NCBI GenBank assembly: GCA_033439765.1
Contig: JAULSN010000003.1
Location: 3,348,001 to 3,412,000, forward strand
DNA: 64,000 nucleotides
Direction: 5' to 3'
From: Lasiosphaeria ovina
Taxonomy: Eukaryota; Ascomycota; Sordariomycetes; Sordariales; Lasiosphaeriaceae
Shown here: in pieces, positions 22,656 through 34,306 of the stretch
How the letters are laid out: every line of letters starts with the position of its first letter
How positions within the stretch are numbered: the stretch's first letter is position 1
Notes under the pieces: model-generated
What the model was told of the DNA's origin: nothing
Database searches by the model: none
What the model saw: only the letters and a program-made list of their open reading frames with translations
Made by a program: the position numbers and the translations under genes

Positions 22656-23809
22656 GCTTGATCCGGATCGCTCGAGGTGGCGGCGGAGGCAATGGGCGCG
22701 AGAGGATTGCTATCGTAATAAAGGGTGTTCGCTAGCTGGCAATGCCTGTTGCTAGATCAAAGTTCAACGAGGAGCAAGATCGGATCGTAGGTCGCGCGAG
22801 TTTAAGTAGGTAGACGCATTGTAGAGCGTGTCTGCGAGTCCGAGCAAATCGGATCAACAACTATTGTTGCCTAGGGAAGGATGGGTTTGGATTGGTTTAG
22901 GGAAGGAGTGCTAGATTTACAACGCGCGCTAGGCAGGACCTACCTACTGGGTTAAAGTCCGAGATGGCCTATGGCCGTCCAAATTCAGCAGGAAGTGCAA
23001 GCTTCCACTGGAAACGAGCCACGTCGACCAGGCTGAGGATGTGTTTGTTCCATTTCGAGAGAGGTCGGGCTGTGTGCGGCGTGCCGTTGAGAGGAGGGAG
23101 GGGAGCTCGTCGACAGCTCGACAGGTCGTGAAGGCAATGCTATTATGGCACAGGCGGAGACACCGTCTTGCCGCGAGACCCACCCACAGCCAAGCTTGCG
23201 CCCTGAATTGGCACCTTCGTGGATTACGAAATATCTTACACGGTACTTCCGTATTCGGTAATCCTTGGGAATCCGATGCCCACCAGACGCCTCCGATTAC
23301 GCATTACTACTGTATTCGTACACAGACCACTGGTGGAGAAATTGTTCACTCAGCCGCAACGCGTTGTGAGGGAGACTGGAGAGTGGTGAACTTCTGGCGA
23401 GCAAACCAGCCGTGCAAATTTTCTATCCACAAGTATCGGGCACTGGCGATGACGTGACGAAGGAATGGTCTCGAGAATGGCCAGTACTATGTAGGAAGCC
23501 GTAATTTCCATTCCGCTGTCCGTGACTGCTGCGGACAAGTGAAAATGGCGGGGTGACAAACAAATAGAGAAGTCGCGACCATTTAAATTCACCAGAGCTG
23601 CAACTTCTCCAAGCAGTGCTGCGCGCAGCCTTGTCTATCTAGCTTGGTAGCCCGATCTACGCAAATCCATGTTCCACCTCGTTGACTGTTTAAATTTCCA
23701 ACCGCAAAAGGAGTGACTCACGCGCAGCATTGCCAAACCGTAGCCGAAAACCAAGAGAAAGCCGTTTCAATCAACACCTACATCGCGCCGCTTCCTGTTC
23801 ACTACAAAC
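22656..23809. promoter_or_regulatory. Divergent intergenic region, esterase / F-box-like gene
   Basis: About 1.15 kb holding both promoters. Two ATTTAAAT-type AT boxes lie at about 23581 and 23688. No coding sequence recognised. Confidence 0.4.
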
Positions 23810-25827
23810 ATGTCCTTGATCTCACCGGAGCAGCTACAGCGGCGAGAGCAGCGCTACAACAGCCCACCGCCTCTAAGAAGACATGTGGAGCTTCAGGCCC
23901 GCTGCGGGGCCTGTGGGGATGATGTGCTGGGTCTTGAATGGGTCGTCGCACGTAAGGCAACCACCATCTATCGACAGTCTCGTCACTCCTGCTGTTCTGT
24001 CGCTCTTCGGCTGACTTACAGTCCACAATATGAAATTCAGTCTCTGAGAAGGCGGGCTCAGACACCTGCCAAGTCGTCGAGCAGCCGTTCCTTTTCCCAT
24101 TACACAAGACCAAGCACATTGTCGTCGGTGGCGTCACCCTCTGCCTAAGGTCGGGGTGCAACTGCGAGCGGCAGGTAAACGTCACCGTCCACCATGAGTG
24201 TCTTGCCATCTTCCTGCTCAAATGTACTCTGGAGCGAGGCGATGCCCTCGCCCGCCTCTTCACTGTCGGCGCGGCCAGGAGCCCGTGGCCCATGGCCCAT
24301 CCCCTTCACCTTTCCGGCGCCTCTCCCGTGGCCCCGGCCGCCCTGGACACGATGGCCTCGATCTGCAACCTCGGGGAGCTCACTCGCCTTCCCCTCGAGC
24401 TGGTCGAGATGATCCAGCAGCACTGCCCGCACCTGCTGTTCTGGAGGGCCGTCTCGACGCTGGCCTTGGCCGCCCATCTGTCGGCCACACCGGCAGAGCC
24501 CGCCACCAGCATGCCCGTGTCGAATGTTGCCAGCTGGGAGAGGCGGGGCGCGCTTCGGCTGTGCTGCCCGGACGATGTCATCATAGACACGGCCGGCTCC
24601 TCCGAGGCCGTCTCCCCTTTGATCCTCTCGCAGGCCGTGATCCGGTTTACCATCGACGCGAAGGGCATCTGCAAGCTGGAGCGGCTCCCCGAGCGTCCGT
24701 CGTACAGCCGGGAGAGGACCAACCGTCTTGCCTTCATCGTCGAAGAGGTGTCTGCGTTGGAGGGGTTCACGGCGTGTTTCACAGACGGCCTCCTCCAGCT
24801 TCAGCCGCCGCCAAACGCTCCGGCTCTCCGCATCTGGGACACGCCATCGCCTCCGAGCCTGAGCCAGTGCACCATATTTGTCGACAGGAAGCGACCGTGG
24901 CTGCACTTTCGCACCATCGAGCTCGACTCGGTCACAGGCATTACCTTTTTCCACTCCAAGGGTCTCCTCGTCGGAATCCACGCCCACCGACCGGGCGATG
25001 CCTGTGCCGCGGCCTCCTTCGAGAGCATCAAACCGCGACACAGGCGCAACGCGGCCTGGATTTACTTGCCCGTGTCTGCCACAGACCAGATCGAGATCAT
25101 AGGCGTCCGCCCCGTCACCCTTGGAGTAAACATTCTTGTCGGTGCACCACAATTTTAGGACCCCCACCCCCCCTTCTGCAATAACTGATGTTTTGATGCT
25201 CAGGTTCGCAAACACCTCACAGGAGACGTCATCCTCGGCCCGGGGAGCCGCCGCCTGGCCGCGGACACCTGGCGCCGGAAGAACCCGACAACACTGGTCT
25301 ACGGCGAACCCCCCGAGGGCAGCGCCGTTCCATACCTCGGGACCTACTGCCGCCCCTCGGCGGCGGGGAGCTCCCGCTCGTCGTGTTCGCTCTCTGCCTC
25401 GTCCGACCCGCGCGCACACCACGAGAGACAGTTCGCTGAAAGCCGACCTCTTAACGATCTAGTCGTGAGGGGCGTCAACTACGTCAGCTCCGCGTCCCTC
25501 AATAAGGTGGTGGCGGCCCAGGTGTTCTACGCCGAGGCCCAGGACATGCCCGAGGGGATCCTGCTGCACTACGACAATGGGGCGTCGTCCGCGCTGGGCC
25601 AGGTGCGTGTGGGCGTGGACAGCAGCGTCACTGTTCTCAAGCCCATTCGTGTTTTCTTTTGGTTTCAGCCCCCCCGTGCAAGAGTCATGTTTGTAAGCAA
25701 TCTTGATGACAAGCCCGCGCTTGCCGACGACCCCGACCCGGAGAGTCGGATGAAATGCAAACCCATGGCCGGTACGATATTCTATGGGTTCAGTGAGTAC
25801 GCCTCAAAGCTGGCGGTTCGGGATTGA
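23810..25827 (+). CDS. F-box-like hypothetical protein with N-terminal Cys-rich segment
   Basis: Exons 23810-23951, 24041-25125 and 25204-25827 give 1851 nt = 616 aa, all phases consistent. The intron-1 acceptor at 24040 was chosen because the earlier AG would bring in a TGA. The N-terminus carries a zinc-finger-like set of Cys/His (CGACG at about 33-37, then CNCERQ and HHECLAIF). A central ELTRLPLELVEMIQQHCP stretch resembles the start of an F-box. The long C-terminal part (IYLPVSATDQIEIIG, TYCRP, VNYVSSASLNKV, ALGQVRVGVD) follows the pattern of a widespread but uncharacterised family of fungal F-box-like proteins. A role as a substrate adaptor in ubiquitination is inference only. No membrane segment. 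Confidence 0.72.
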
Positions 25828-26609
25828 GGTTTAGGTTGGTAGTTGGGATGCGTTCCCATGTCTAGGTAGCCGGCCGGCTGTTGGGAGTCGCCCCGAGTGC
25901 GTCAATTTGGATAAGAACCATGTGCGTGTGTCCTGGTATGCTGCAGGCTCTAGTTTTTGGATAAGAATGAGTGCGCATGTTCTGCGATGCTGTAGTGTGA
26001 GAGTTTCGAGCAAAAATGGACGTGAAACAACCTTTACTATCGCTTGACCTAGGGTCGGAAGCTCGCCTCTTAATACCATGTGTTGCCTTGTTGAGCGACA
26101 AAGCTGTAACACAGTTGCGCGCAGCGTACCGGAGACCTCTCACATTATTCAACGGTCACCGCAAAAGGGGAGGCGGCCCGAAAGGTAGACAGAACAAATG
26201 CGAAGAGCTAAAACTACAGTAAACATACACGATCAAAGAAGATCCATTCGTCCGCCACCAGGGAAGTGGGGCGACGACCGGCGAGTGAAAGACACCCAGC
26301 CATCTATCCCTACACCAGAACAGTGATTCTACCCGTCCGGGCCTACCCTCATTGTGCCGTCCACACAAATCATATATACCTTTCGCCAGCCGCCCCTCTA
26401 TCCCCGCCCGCCCACCCTGCCCTGCCCTGCCCTGCCCCGCCCAACCCTACCGCCGCCGTGGGCAAGTCAACCAGCCAGTCCGCCAGTCCGCACGCACGTC
26501 AGAGGCATACACGTCCGTCCCACTGGCGGAGATAGACCTCGGCAGATTGCAACGAGTGAGTTGAGCACCTATGCATTGCATCGATCACAAGAGCCGAAAC
26601 CAATAACGA
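25828..26609. other. Convergent 3' intergenic region
   Basis: Between the F-box-like gene (+) and the acidic gene (-). It contains a (CCCTG)n-like run (about 26413-26437). No gene seen. Confidence 0.45.
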
Positions 26610-27701
26610 TCAGGCGATCCCGGACCTGCCCACGATGATCTCCTCCCCGACATCGACCTGGTCGTCTTCGTCGTCGTCGTCGGGATCCTCGATGCTGGTC
26701 CTCCGCTTGGCCTCGATGGCGCGGTCGATCTTCTTGCCGTCTTCGTCGACGACGCCTTCGTCGGCTCCCAGCTCGACCGGCTCTTCCGTGATCTTGTCCA
26801 CGGCAGCCGCGTCGTCTGCAGTCGGGGCAGCAGGGGCGCCGTCTTTTGCGCTGTCGCCCGAGGCCGCCTCGGCCTCGTCCTTCTTGTCCTTGAGGCCAAA
26901 GCCCTGTGACGAGAAGGGCCACAGGCTGCCAAAGGGGCTGACGCTGCTCTTGAGCGAGTTCGGGTGCACCGGTAGCGGCTTGACGAGGATTCTCTCGCGC
27001 GCGGGATCGATGCCGGAGACCAAGCCGCCAGACCCGAATGTGGGAGGAGTGGGCACGGCAGGAACATGCCCGCCTTCGACGACCTCGGGCATGGCAAAGT
27101 CGCCAAACTCCTCGTCCTCGATCTCGTCGTCGACCTCGTCTTCTTCGTCGCCGGGACCATCCGACTCGTCGCTGTCGTCACGCCCGTCGCCAAACCGTTC
27201 GGTCTCCTTGCCATTGCTGTTGCCGCCACTGCGGCCTCCGCGCTCTCCACCAGCGCCGGCGTCCTTGCCCCGACCGCCGCGCTGGGCGCTGCGCACAACA
27301 CCGCGCCACCATGAGCCGCGATTCCAAGCGCTGCTGCCCACGCCATCGCCGCCACCCTCCACGTTCTCTGCCTCCCCGTCATCGCTGCCAGACCCGCTGC
27401 CGGCTCCATCCTCGTCGTCTTCGTCATCCGCGAATGGATTGCGCAGACGGTCGTTGGCGGCGGGCAGGTTAAAACTTGCAGATCCACTGGCGTCATCCGA
27501 AGTTGGGGAGCCGATTTCCTGGCCGCCGTTCGCTGCTGCCACTGCATTGCGCTTATTCATGGCCAGCCGGGCGGCCAGCTGGAGGCGTGCGCGCGAGGGG
27601 GGTATGTTCAGCGGCGGGGGCGGCGGTGGCGGGGGCGGGATGGAGGGCGGGCTCATTGACGTTGACGAGTTCGCATTAAGCGGGTCAGTATATGCCCGAA
27701 A
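26610..27701 (-). CDS. Acidic, Pro/Gly-rich protein; probable C-terminal exon of the upstream SAPS gene or a separate gene
   Basis: The frame from an ATG at 27656 gives 348 aa. It stays open in the 5' direction to 27701, where a TAG acceptor follows a canonical GCTAACC branch site 20 nt away, so this is probably an exon rather than a complete gene. Order: a polyproline run then LNIPPSRARLQLAARLA, an NPFADDEDDED acidic stretch, a WNRGSWWRGVVR motif, a long Asp/Glu block with FGDFAMPE, a Leu/Pro motif (KPLPVHPN, SLWPFSSQGFG) and a final acidic segment ending VGEEIIVG. This style fits the disordered tail of SAPS/Ekc1-type phosphatase subunits, and the SAPS gene lies directly upstream on the same strand. 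The SAPS frame ends with its own stop at 28222, leaving the link unproven. That the tail belongs to SAPS is my recollection of the family, not visible proof. Confidence 0.6.
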   Translation of the reverse strand, partial: FRAYTDPLNANSSTSMSPPSIPPPPPPPPPLNIPPSRARLQLAARLAMNKRNAVAAANGGQEIGSPTSDDASGSASFNLPAANDRLRNPFADDEDDEDGAGSGSGSDDGEAENVEGGGDGVGSSAWNRGSWWRGVVRSAQRGGRGKDAGAGGERGGRSGGNSNGKETERFGDGRDDSDESDGPGDEEDEVDDEIEDEEFGDFAMPEVVEGGHVPAVPTPPTFGSGGLVSGIDPARERILVKPLPVHPNSLKSSVSPFGSLWPFSSQGFGLKDKKDEAEAASGDSAKDGAPAAPTADDAAAVDKITEEPVELGADEGVVDEDGKKIDRAIEAKRRTSIEDPDDDDEDDQVDVGEEIIVGRSGIA

Positions 27702-28221
27702 CTATTCGATGCTGTCGGTTAGCCGCTTGCTTCAGAGTATGCACCGAGGAACGCGGGAAGTCATATTGCAAGTTTGAAGCCTCGCTTGAGACGAAAGATT
27801 ACGAGACAGCGGGGCAAGGAGATCAAAATCGGAGAAGTAGTAAGTCCTGGGCCGTGATGGAATGGAAGGCGCGACCAAGTCATTGCCGAGCAGGCGTGGC
27901 TTAGTTGGGGCGGTCCGGCTTGGGTAAAGATGTTGAGGGCAGTCACGCCTCCTGAATCTTCACCAGATACACCAAATAGCATCACCCCTTGGGCCGAGTC
28001 ATCCCGTTTTACCAAACGCAAACGCTTTCGAGCATCATATCGTAAAATCGCTCGGCACACAAGACGAATAACATCAAGAACTCCCACTCAGCACCAAGCT
28101 CTAACTCCGCTGGCCAGCCTTCACTGTCTTCTCGCTTCCCAAGAGGTAAATCCATCAACCGGCTCATGTAGTCAGACGCTGCCCAGCTAAATGCTTATCT
28201 CTGGTCGAGTTCAGATTGCGC
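27702..28221. other. Spacer between SAPS frame and acidic exon (intron or intergenic)
   Basis: 520 bp on the minus strand, ending in the branch site and acceptor described for the acidic exon. No donor could be assigned that joins it in frame with the SAPS coding frame before the SAPS stop. A 108-codon open frame (28087-27761) has no recognisable motif. Confidence 0.4.
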
Positions 28222-31200
28222 TCAGTCGTCAAAGAAGCGGTCGTATTCTGGGTCATCGACCATGGTTATGTCCTCGTTAAGGTCGGAAGAGTCGTCCTCA
28301 ATAATGGCTACTGGCCACTGGGTTTCCGGTTCGGAAAGGGGTATGTCAAGAGCCATGCAATCCTCGTCGCTGTCGACATCTTCCACACAATTCACCTCCG
28401 GAGCCTCTTCATTGACGAGAGAGCTTCCTGAGGCCGACCCTAATTGCCCGCTTGGACTTGGGGCATGTCTATGAAAGTGTCCATGGGGTAAAATATATGG
28501 AAAGAAACCAACCTCGTTATTGACATCCTCTTCGCTCTCTTGCTCCTCGTCTTCGTCTTCGTCACTGGAGCTACCGAAGCCGCTCATAAGAGTCCCGGCG
28601 CTGATGGCGAAAGGTCCGAGCCCGCCGTTGCCGGAGTTTTCGGCCGTATCTTGGCCCCCATTCAGCCCCGCCTCGGCGAGGGCATTGGAGCCAGCGCCGA
28701 CCCCAAGACCGATAGATCCTAGGCCGGAGAGCCCAGACCCTGCCAGAGAAGATGCACCCAAGCGATTGCTCATAGCAACCTCAGGCCGTACTCCGCCGAG
28801 AATGGCATTATCACGCTCCCGCGTTTCGGCCAGGGCACCTTCAACATAGTTGATCCAGTCCTGCGCCATAACCTTCTCCAAAACAGTCTCGCTCAAAAGC
28901 TCAGGGGGGTGCCGCTCTGTGAACTTGACCACCTCTTCAGCGATCAGAGTCAGGTGGCCCATGTAGCCCATGCGAGTCTTGTTTTCAGCTTGCGACTTCT
29001 CGCTTGCCAGCTGGCCACTGATGATCTGGTTGGTGATATCGGCGGCTTCGAAGAGGCTAATAGCAAGCGTCGGGTTGTATCCACGGTCCATGGGACCGTT
29101 GAAAACCTGCTGCACAATATCGTATACGACATTATGGAGGAAGTTGTTCCAGGGGTAGGAGAAAAAGAAGCCCAGAATTGAGGGAACTACCCGGTGCTCG
29201 ACGAACTGCATCTTCAGGTAGTCACCCACAACGGGTTTCGGGCTGATAGGGCTGTCATCAATAGGCGTAGTAGGTTCGCTCATGTGGCCGACAATAATAG
29301 AGGCCTCCCCAGCCTCTGTCTGGTTGATGTCAAGAGCCGCTGGCCGCTCGGGAGCAGTGGGGGCAGTCGCTGATCCCTCCAACACGGGTGGCGCCGATGG
29401 TGCACCAGCTTCAACAGGGACTACCGGGGAATTGTGGGTTGAGAAGAGCGGCGCGGGGGTATCTTCCGGGTGTGGCGACATCTCCTTTGAAGTTGCCGGT
29501 TTCTTTTCGACGGCTTCGTCAGCTGGCTGTTTTGTATTCGCCGGTTCCGACTCTGAGACAGCCGACTCTGGGACTGCTGGCACAAGTGGTAGAAAGTCTG
29601 GCTGGTCGACATCGGCTTTCGTCGCATTTTCCGGCTCTGCGTTTGCATCGCCAGACATTTCAACATCTGTCGGTTGTTGAGCCTCCTCAGACGACGATTG
29701 GGCCTTCTTTTCGTGGGAGAGAGCGAGAAAATTGGCCTTCGGCGAGGCAGGCTCTTCCGTGCTCAGTGTAGCCTGCTTCTTGACTGGGGAAAGAGGCGGG
29801 ACTACCAAATCCGGCTCCTCGAATTCTTGGCTAATTTCCTGGCTCTTTTCATCGATCTCGCGGACATGTAGTCTCGGTGAGCTCAAGGGCTCATCGACAA
29901 AATCGTCTTCGTCCTTATCTAAAAACGTTGATATCGGGCCCTGTGTCGGGACCTCTGGGAGCTCCTCGACACCGTGCGAGCTGTCCTCGTCGGCGCCATG
30001 CGTCACCTCCTCAAAGCCATCGTCGTCGACGGAACTATTAGTGACTTCGAGCCTGCGGCCTTCATCTGTGGGAGACGAATGTGACATGCGCATGGCGAGA
30101 TCCTCGGTCGATGGAGCGTCCTCTCCACGCAGCGACAGCAGCCGGCCCTCGTCACGTAGGCGGCGACGTTGCGCATCGCGCGCGGCAATAAACTCCTCCG
30201 AGCCCACTTCGTTGAGCAGTCCCATGTTGCTACAATGCAACAGTTCCGCCATGAGCTCGCATGTCTTGAAGCGATCGAAACCCAATGGCTCGATTCTGGC
30301 GCCAAAGGTGGAAACATGGCGCTCCTTGTGAGCCGGGGCAGTCGTGACGAGGTTCATAAAGTCGGGGACATGTTGGGCAAAGAGGCGGAGCAGAGTTCCG
30401 AGATAAATGGGATCGCGGCTCGATGGTGTAGATCCGGACTCGACGCCATCCGGGTCGTAGTCAGAGTTGTTTTTTCGGATAACTTCTATTATAATGCCAA
30501 CACCACAGGTCAATGCATTTCCGCCGCCGAGCATGTATTTAATGAGTTGTTCAACGCATGGTTTGGACACCAGCTGACGCGTGAGCTCGTTAGGTCCGAT
30601 GCAAGTTTGTTCGTTTTGCGACGCGTTGGCCGAGACGGTGATAATCGCCTTCATAAAGTCGCCCGCCGAGGTCTGAGTCGCCCAGCTGTGCTCTGGCCCG
30701 AGGAAGGAGAGTAGGGTCGGCATGACATCTTGCGTATATAGCCACTGCACACAGGTCACCGGTCAGAATGTACAGTCGCAGATGGCAAATACTAGCACGT
30801 ACCTCAACAATTCCCTGCCCGCTCTCTGTCCGTTCTAGGCTTATGATTCTGAGCAGCAGATCCATCACCATCGGGCAATCAACATGCTTGAGCATGTCAG
30901 GGACAGCACTGTCTAGCGACTTGAGCAGCTCTAGCATGTCCTCCGTCTTCTTGTCGAAGAGGGACTCGTTGACTTTTGTGAAATAGCTCGCTTGGAGAGG
31001 GTCGAGGGGAACCGGACGCTTCAGGAATCGCCAAAAGTCGCGCAACAGCGACCTGCTCTCCATAAGAGCCTCGTAAATAGACCAGTTGTCCGACGATAAG
31101 ATCTCGGCTGCGATGAAGGCATATTTGTTGCGCTTCTTCTCGACCTCCTCTTCATTGCCGTTATCGGCCGCCCGGGATGTCGCGCGCGGCCTGGAAAAGG

Positions 31201-31468
31201 GGAGCGACAAGCCCTTGCCTTTCCCCTCGTCGTCATCCTCGTTGGTATCGGGGACCGCGACAGGCTCGAGCCTAGGCGCTACGACATACTCGAGAAGTTT
31301 CTCGAGCACTTTCTGGTCTCGGAGGTATTCGACCAGCTTTGAATTGTGGGATTTCAGCTCCTGGATGAGGTCGGACTCCTCGAGAAGATCCTCGAGTGTA
31401 AAGTTGTCCTTTTCAAGAATGTTATCGATAGTGGAGACGTTGGCGTAACCGCCAAACCGCCAAAACAT
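28222..31468 (-). CDS. SAPS-domain protein (Sit4/PP6-associated phosphatase regulatory subunit)
   Basis: Exons 31468-30803 and 30744-28222 join in phase 0 (GTACGT donor, GTGCAG acceptor, 58-bp intron) to 1062 aa. The N-terminus MFWRFGGY followed by a helical stretch (STIDNILEKDNFTLEDLLEESDLIQELKS) is the classic SAPS opening. Further SAPS blocks occur through residue about 450 (FWRFLKRP, MLELLKSLDSAVPDMLKHVDCPMVMDLLLRI, LLRLFAQHVPDFMNLV, LGFDRFKTCELMAELLHCSNM). The ARM/HEAT-like core is split by a long acidic Pro/Ser-rich insert (about 490-680). The core then resumes with VVPSILGFFFSYPWNNFLHNVVYDIVQQVFNGP. These proteins bind Sit4/PP6-type phosphatase catalytic subunits and act in cell-cycle and TOR-linked control. 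Homologs are SAP155/185/190 in yeast and Ekc1 in fission yeast. The start at 31468 is the ATG of MFWRF. The C-terminus ends in an acidic EYDRFFDD. Confidence 0.93.
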
Positions 31469-33431
31469 GGTGGGCAACTCGCTTCCCTTATGTCACGGCG
31501 CCAGTGGTTGGGCACTGACACCAGACAAAGATGTCGCGTTTTCGACGGTACCAGGGGTTCCGGATCTGGCGCATGCGGCGGCTTCGTGGCAGAACGGCGA
31601 GAGAAAAAGGGGTAGAGTCTGTCGCGAGACGTCCCAAAAGCTAAAGGTGGCGCGTTCCAGCTCCGATGATGTCTAAGTTTCGGGTCCAAGCAACATGCAA
31701 ATGCCAGCGGGGATGCTCGGCAGGAAATGGGTATCTCAATATCTAGTGTCTACAGTCGACGAGACAGACAGTTAGTTGGTGGCGGAGCAAATGCAGCCGA
31801 AGAGACGATGATGTAAGATGCAGACGGCCAAGCGCAACGGTGGTAGGATTCGGGCGGGAGGGTAGGGCAAAGCGATTGCCCACAGGTAACATGCGAGGCG
31901 GCAGGGCGGGGGAGACGGGCGCAAAGGAGCTCCGTATGCAACCGGACCGTCATGTGGTGAATGACAGGACTTGCGCAGGCGCGATGCAAAACTTTTCGCT
32001 GCTCGCCCACCGCGCAAGTCTGGCTGGGATTGTTGTGTTGCGAGAGCCACGGTGGTGGAACGGCGCCAATCAACAGCGAATGGGGAGAGCAGGGACGGGG
32101 ACGGGGTCGGGGTCGGAGAACGGGGAGAGGGCCACGTACGGAAATTTCCTGGATGCCAGTAAAGTTACAATTAAAAGGGTGCCGAGCGGGCGAGTCGACG
32201 AAGAAAGCAAGCCTCTAGTGTCATGAGCGACAGCCGGCGGAATCGTCAGCAAGAATGAAAGGCGCGGGGGTGATGCGAAAGGGCGTTTTTGTTGCGAAGC
32301 TCAGTAGTTCGAAATGAAATGGAGTTGAGCACAAGGTTGGGCCTGTTTCTTCGAGGAAAGCCGCACCCAAGCAGGTCGACTGCCTGGGAACCTAGCCCCA
32401 CATTGAGCGGCCTCTGATTGGATCCAGCACTGTACTGAACTGGGTCTTGATGATTGGGACGCTTGGGCCATCTCCAGGCTGGGGTAGTTTCCTGGGAAGG
32501 GGATTGGCCTCGACATTGGCTCTGGAAAAGGAGACGGGGCGCTTGGAACAGGGACAATGACTGCCTGGCAATGGACAAAAAACAGGCAATTTCCAACCAC
32601 GCCTCGAGTGTGCCATCTTCCTTTCGACTTTTCTCTCTGCACGCGCCATGTCCCGCATCTAAATCGGGTTGTTTCTCAGCCGAACAATCGCGCCAAGCTT
32701 CCATAGGCTACTTAGCATTTCCCCTCCCCCGCTAACCTGGTTGCACCTACCATTGCTTTGGCCAGGCAGAATTGGGCACTGGCCAGGTTTAAGGCCAAGG
32801 CCGGTAATGTTGATTCGCAGCTTGGCACATTCGTGAAATCCTGTTCACGCGAGACGGGAGGTTAATCACTCATGGGTCTGAGAATGGCATTTCATCACGG
32901 CGCATGAGTCTCTAGCCCGTCGATCACTCTGCCACGCGAACCTGTATGTCTTGCCACGTTTTTTCACTGCCCCACTCGCGCAGATGGCGGGCTGCCGGAC
33001 AATGGACGGCACTTGAGCAGGGGTTGCGGGCGATGACTCAGCGACGTGATATCTCATGAAACGAAGGTTGACGATATTTCAACGGCTATACGCAAGAAAA
33101 GTCTATTAGTTTTTTTCTGTTCGGCAGTGTTCTTTTAGGTTTTCAGTGTTTTGGCCAGATCAGGTATAGGAGGTTAGACCATGAAGAAGCTGAAAAGGAA
33201 ACCCAAACTAATTAATTACTTTGGGAAGAAGGTGTTTTGGAGGAAAACCGCTTCTTCATTGCTGATAGCTTCAGAAAATTCTTAGAGATAAAATGAGAGA
33301 CATGTACGAATGGGTCGTGAAAGTACTTCCTTCGATTAACTCGAACTGTGACGTGAGTAAGAAAAATAAAACGATAGTTGATGAGACTTCTTTTACAAGC
33401 AAAATTGAAGAAAGGACAAAAAAGAAGAGAA

Positions 33432-33486
<55 letters not shown>

Positions 33487-34306
33487 AAGAGAGAAAGAGA
33501 GAGAGAAAGAAAGAAAGAAAGAAAGAAAAAGGGAAGAATTTGCCTATCTGAAATTAAATCAAGCCGTATCATTTCTTTTCACCAGTTATTAGGGTTCACA
33601 AATGACAAGCTTGCAGAACAACGTTTCCAAGCCTTGCAATGAATGGATTCACGACTGCTTTACAAAGTTCAGGCATAGCCAATGCGAATTAAAACTAATT
33701 AGTCACAACACTTGGAGCGAGACTCGCTCTTCAAGTTCGCTTGATGCCCGCCAGGCCTTCCTCGGCCACGCATGGCACCTGTCTCGGGCCTCACAGTGAC
33801 CATAATGCAAACCAGCCACTAACGTCTCAGGCCCGAGTCTTGAAGGCAGTGAGTCTTGTGATTACGATCACCATCCTCTAAAAGCTCAACTATCAGATCT
33901 AGCAAGCCAATTACTCACTGATTAGGGGTTCAAGGGCCGGGGTAACAAGGGGTTTATTCATACCATTGCCCAATGTAATCTAGTACACATCCCCCCCTTT
34001 CACTTGGCCCGCCCTCCCTCTGATTAGAGGTTCAGGTGGGCATCGTTCCTTACTTGCATTTTTCCAATTAGCCTTTTTTCAGGAATCACATCCTTTTACC
34101 ATGCATAGATTGGGATAGATCCCTGTACCAGTGCACCCAGTAGTGCCTTTTTCTTTGTTATATTTGACTACCCGGGCTATGGGTTCCTGTACAAGTACTC
34201 TGTGAGACTCTCCTGTTTGTTGTGGTGCCTTCTCACCGCTTCATTACCCGCTGATCTCAAACCAAAACAACCCCTATCCCCACCGCAAGACTAGGCCAGG
34301 GCCAGG
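31469..34306. other. Large intergenic region with microsatellite
   Basis: 2.8 kb between the SAPS start and the 3' end of the acyl-CoA-dehydrogenase-like gene. The first 800 bp are GC-rich promoter-like DNA of the SAPS gene, and the remainder is AT-richer. Open frames of up to 152 codons have no homologous or motif content. A GA-rich microsatellite lies at about 33418-33530. Confidence 0.5.
33418..33530. repeat. (GAGAAA/GA)n purine microsatellite
   Basis: About 110 bp of pure purine (A/G) sequence built of GAGAGA and GAAA units, ending in six GAAA copies. Strand-asymmetric purine tracts of this kind can form triplex (H-) DNA. Confidence 0.95.

Noticed and set aside
24145..25422. 425-codon open frame on the minus strand
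   Set aside because: Antisense of the F-box-like gene; composition is Arg/Gly-rich without domain content, and the plus-strand splice model closes perfectly.
26635..27777. 380-codon Ser/Pro-rich open frame on the plus strand
   Set aside because: Antisense of the acidic exon. Runs of Asp/Glu codons read backwards give Ser/Leu/Val runs.
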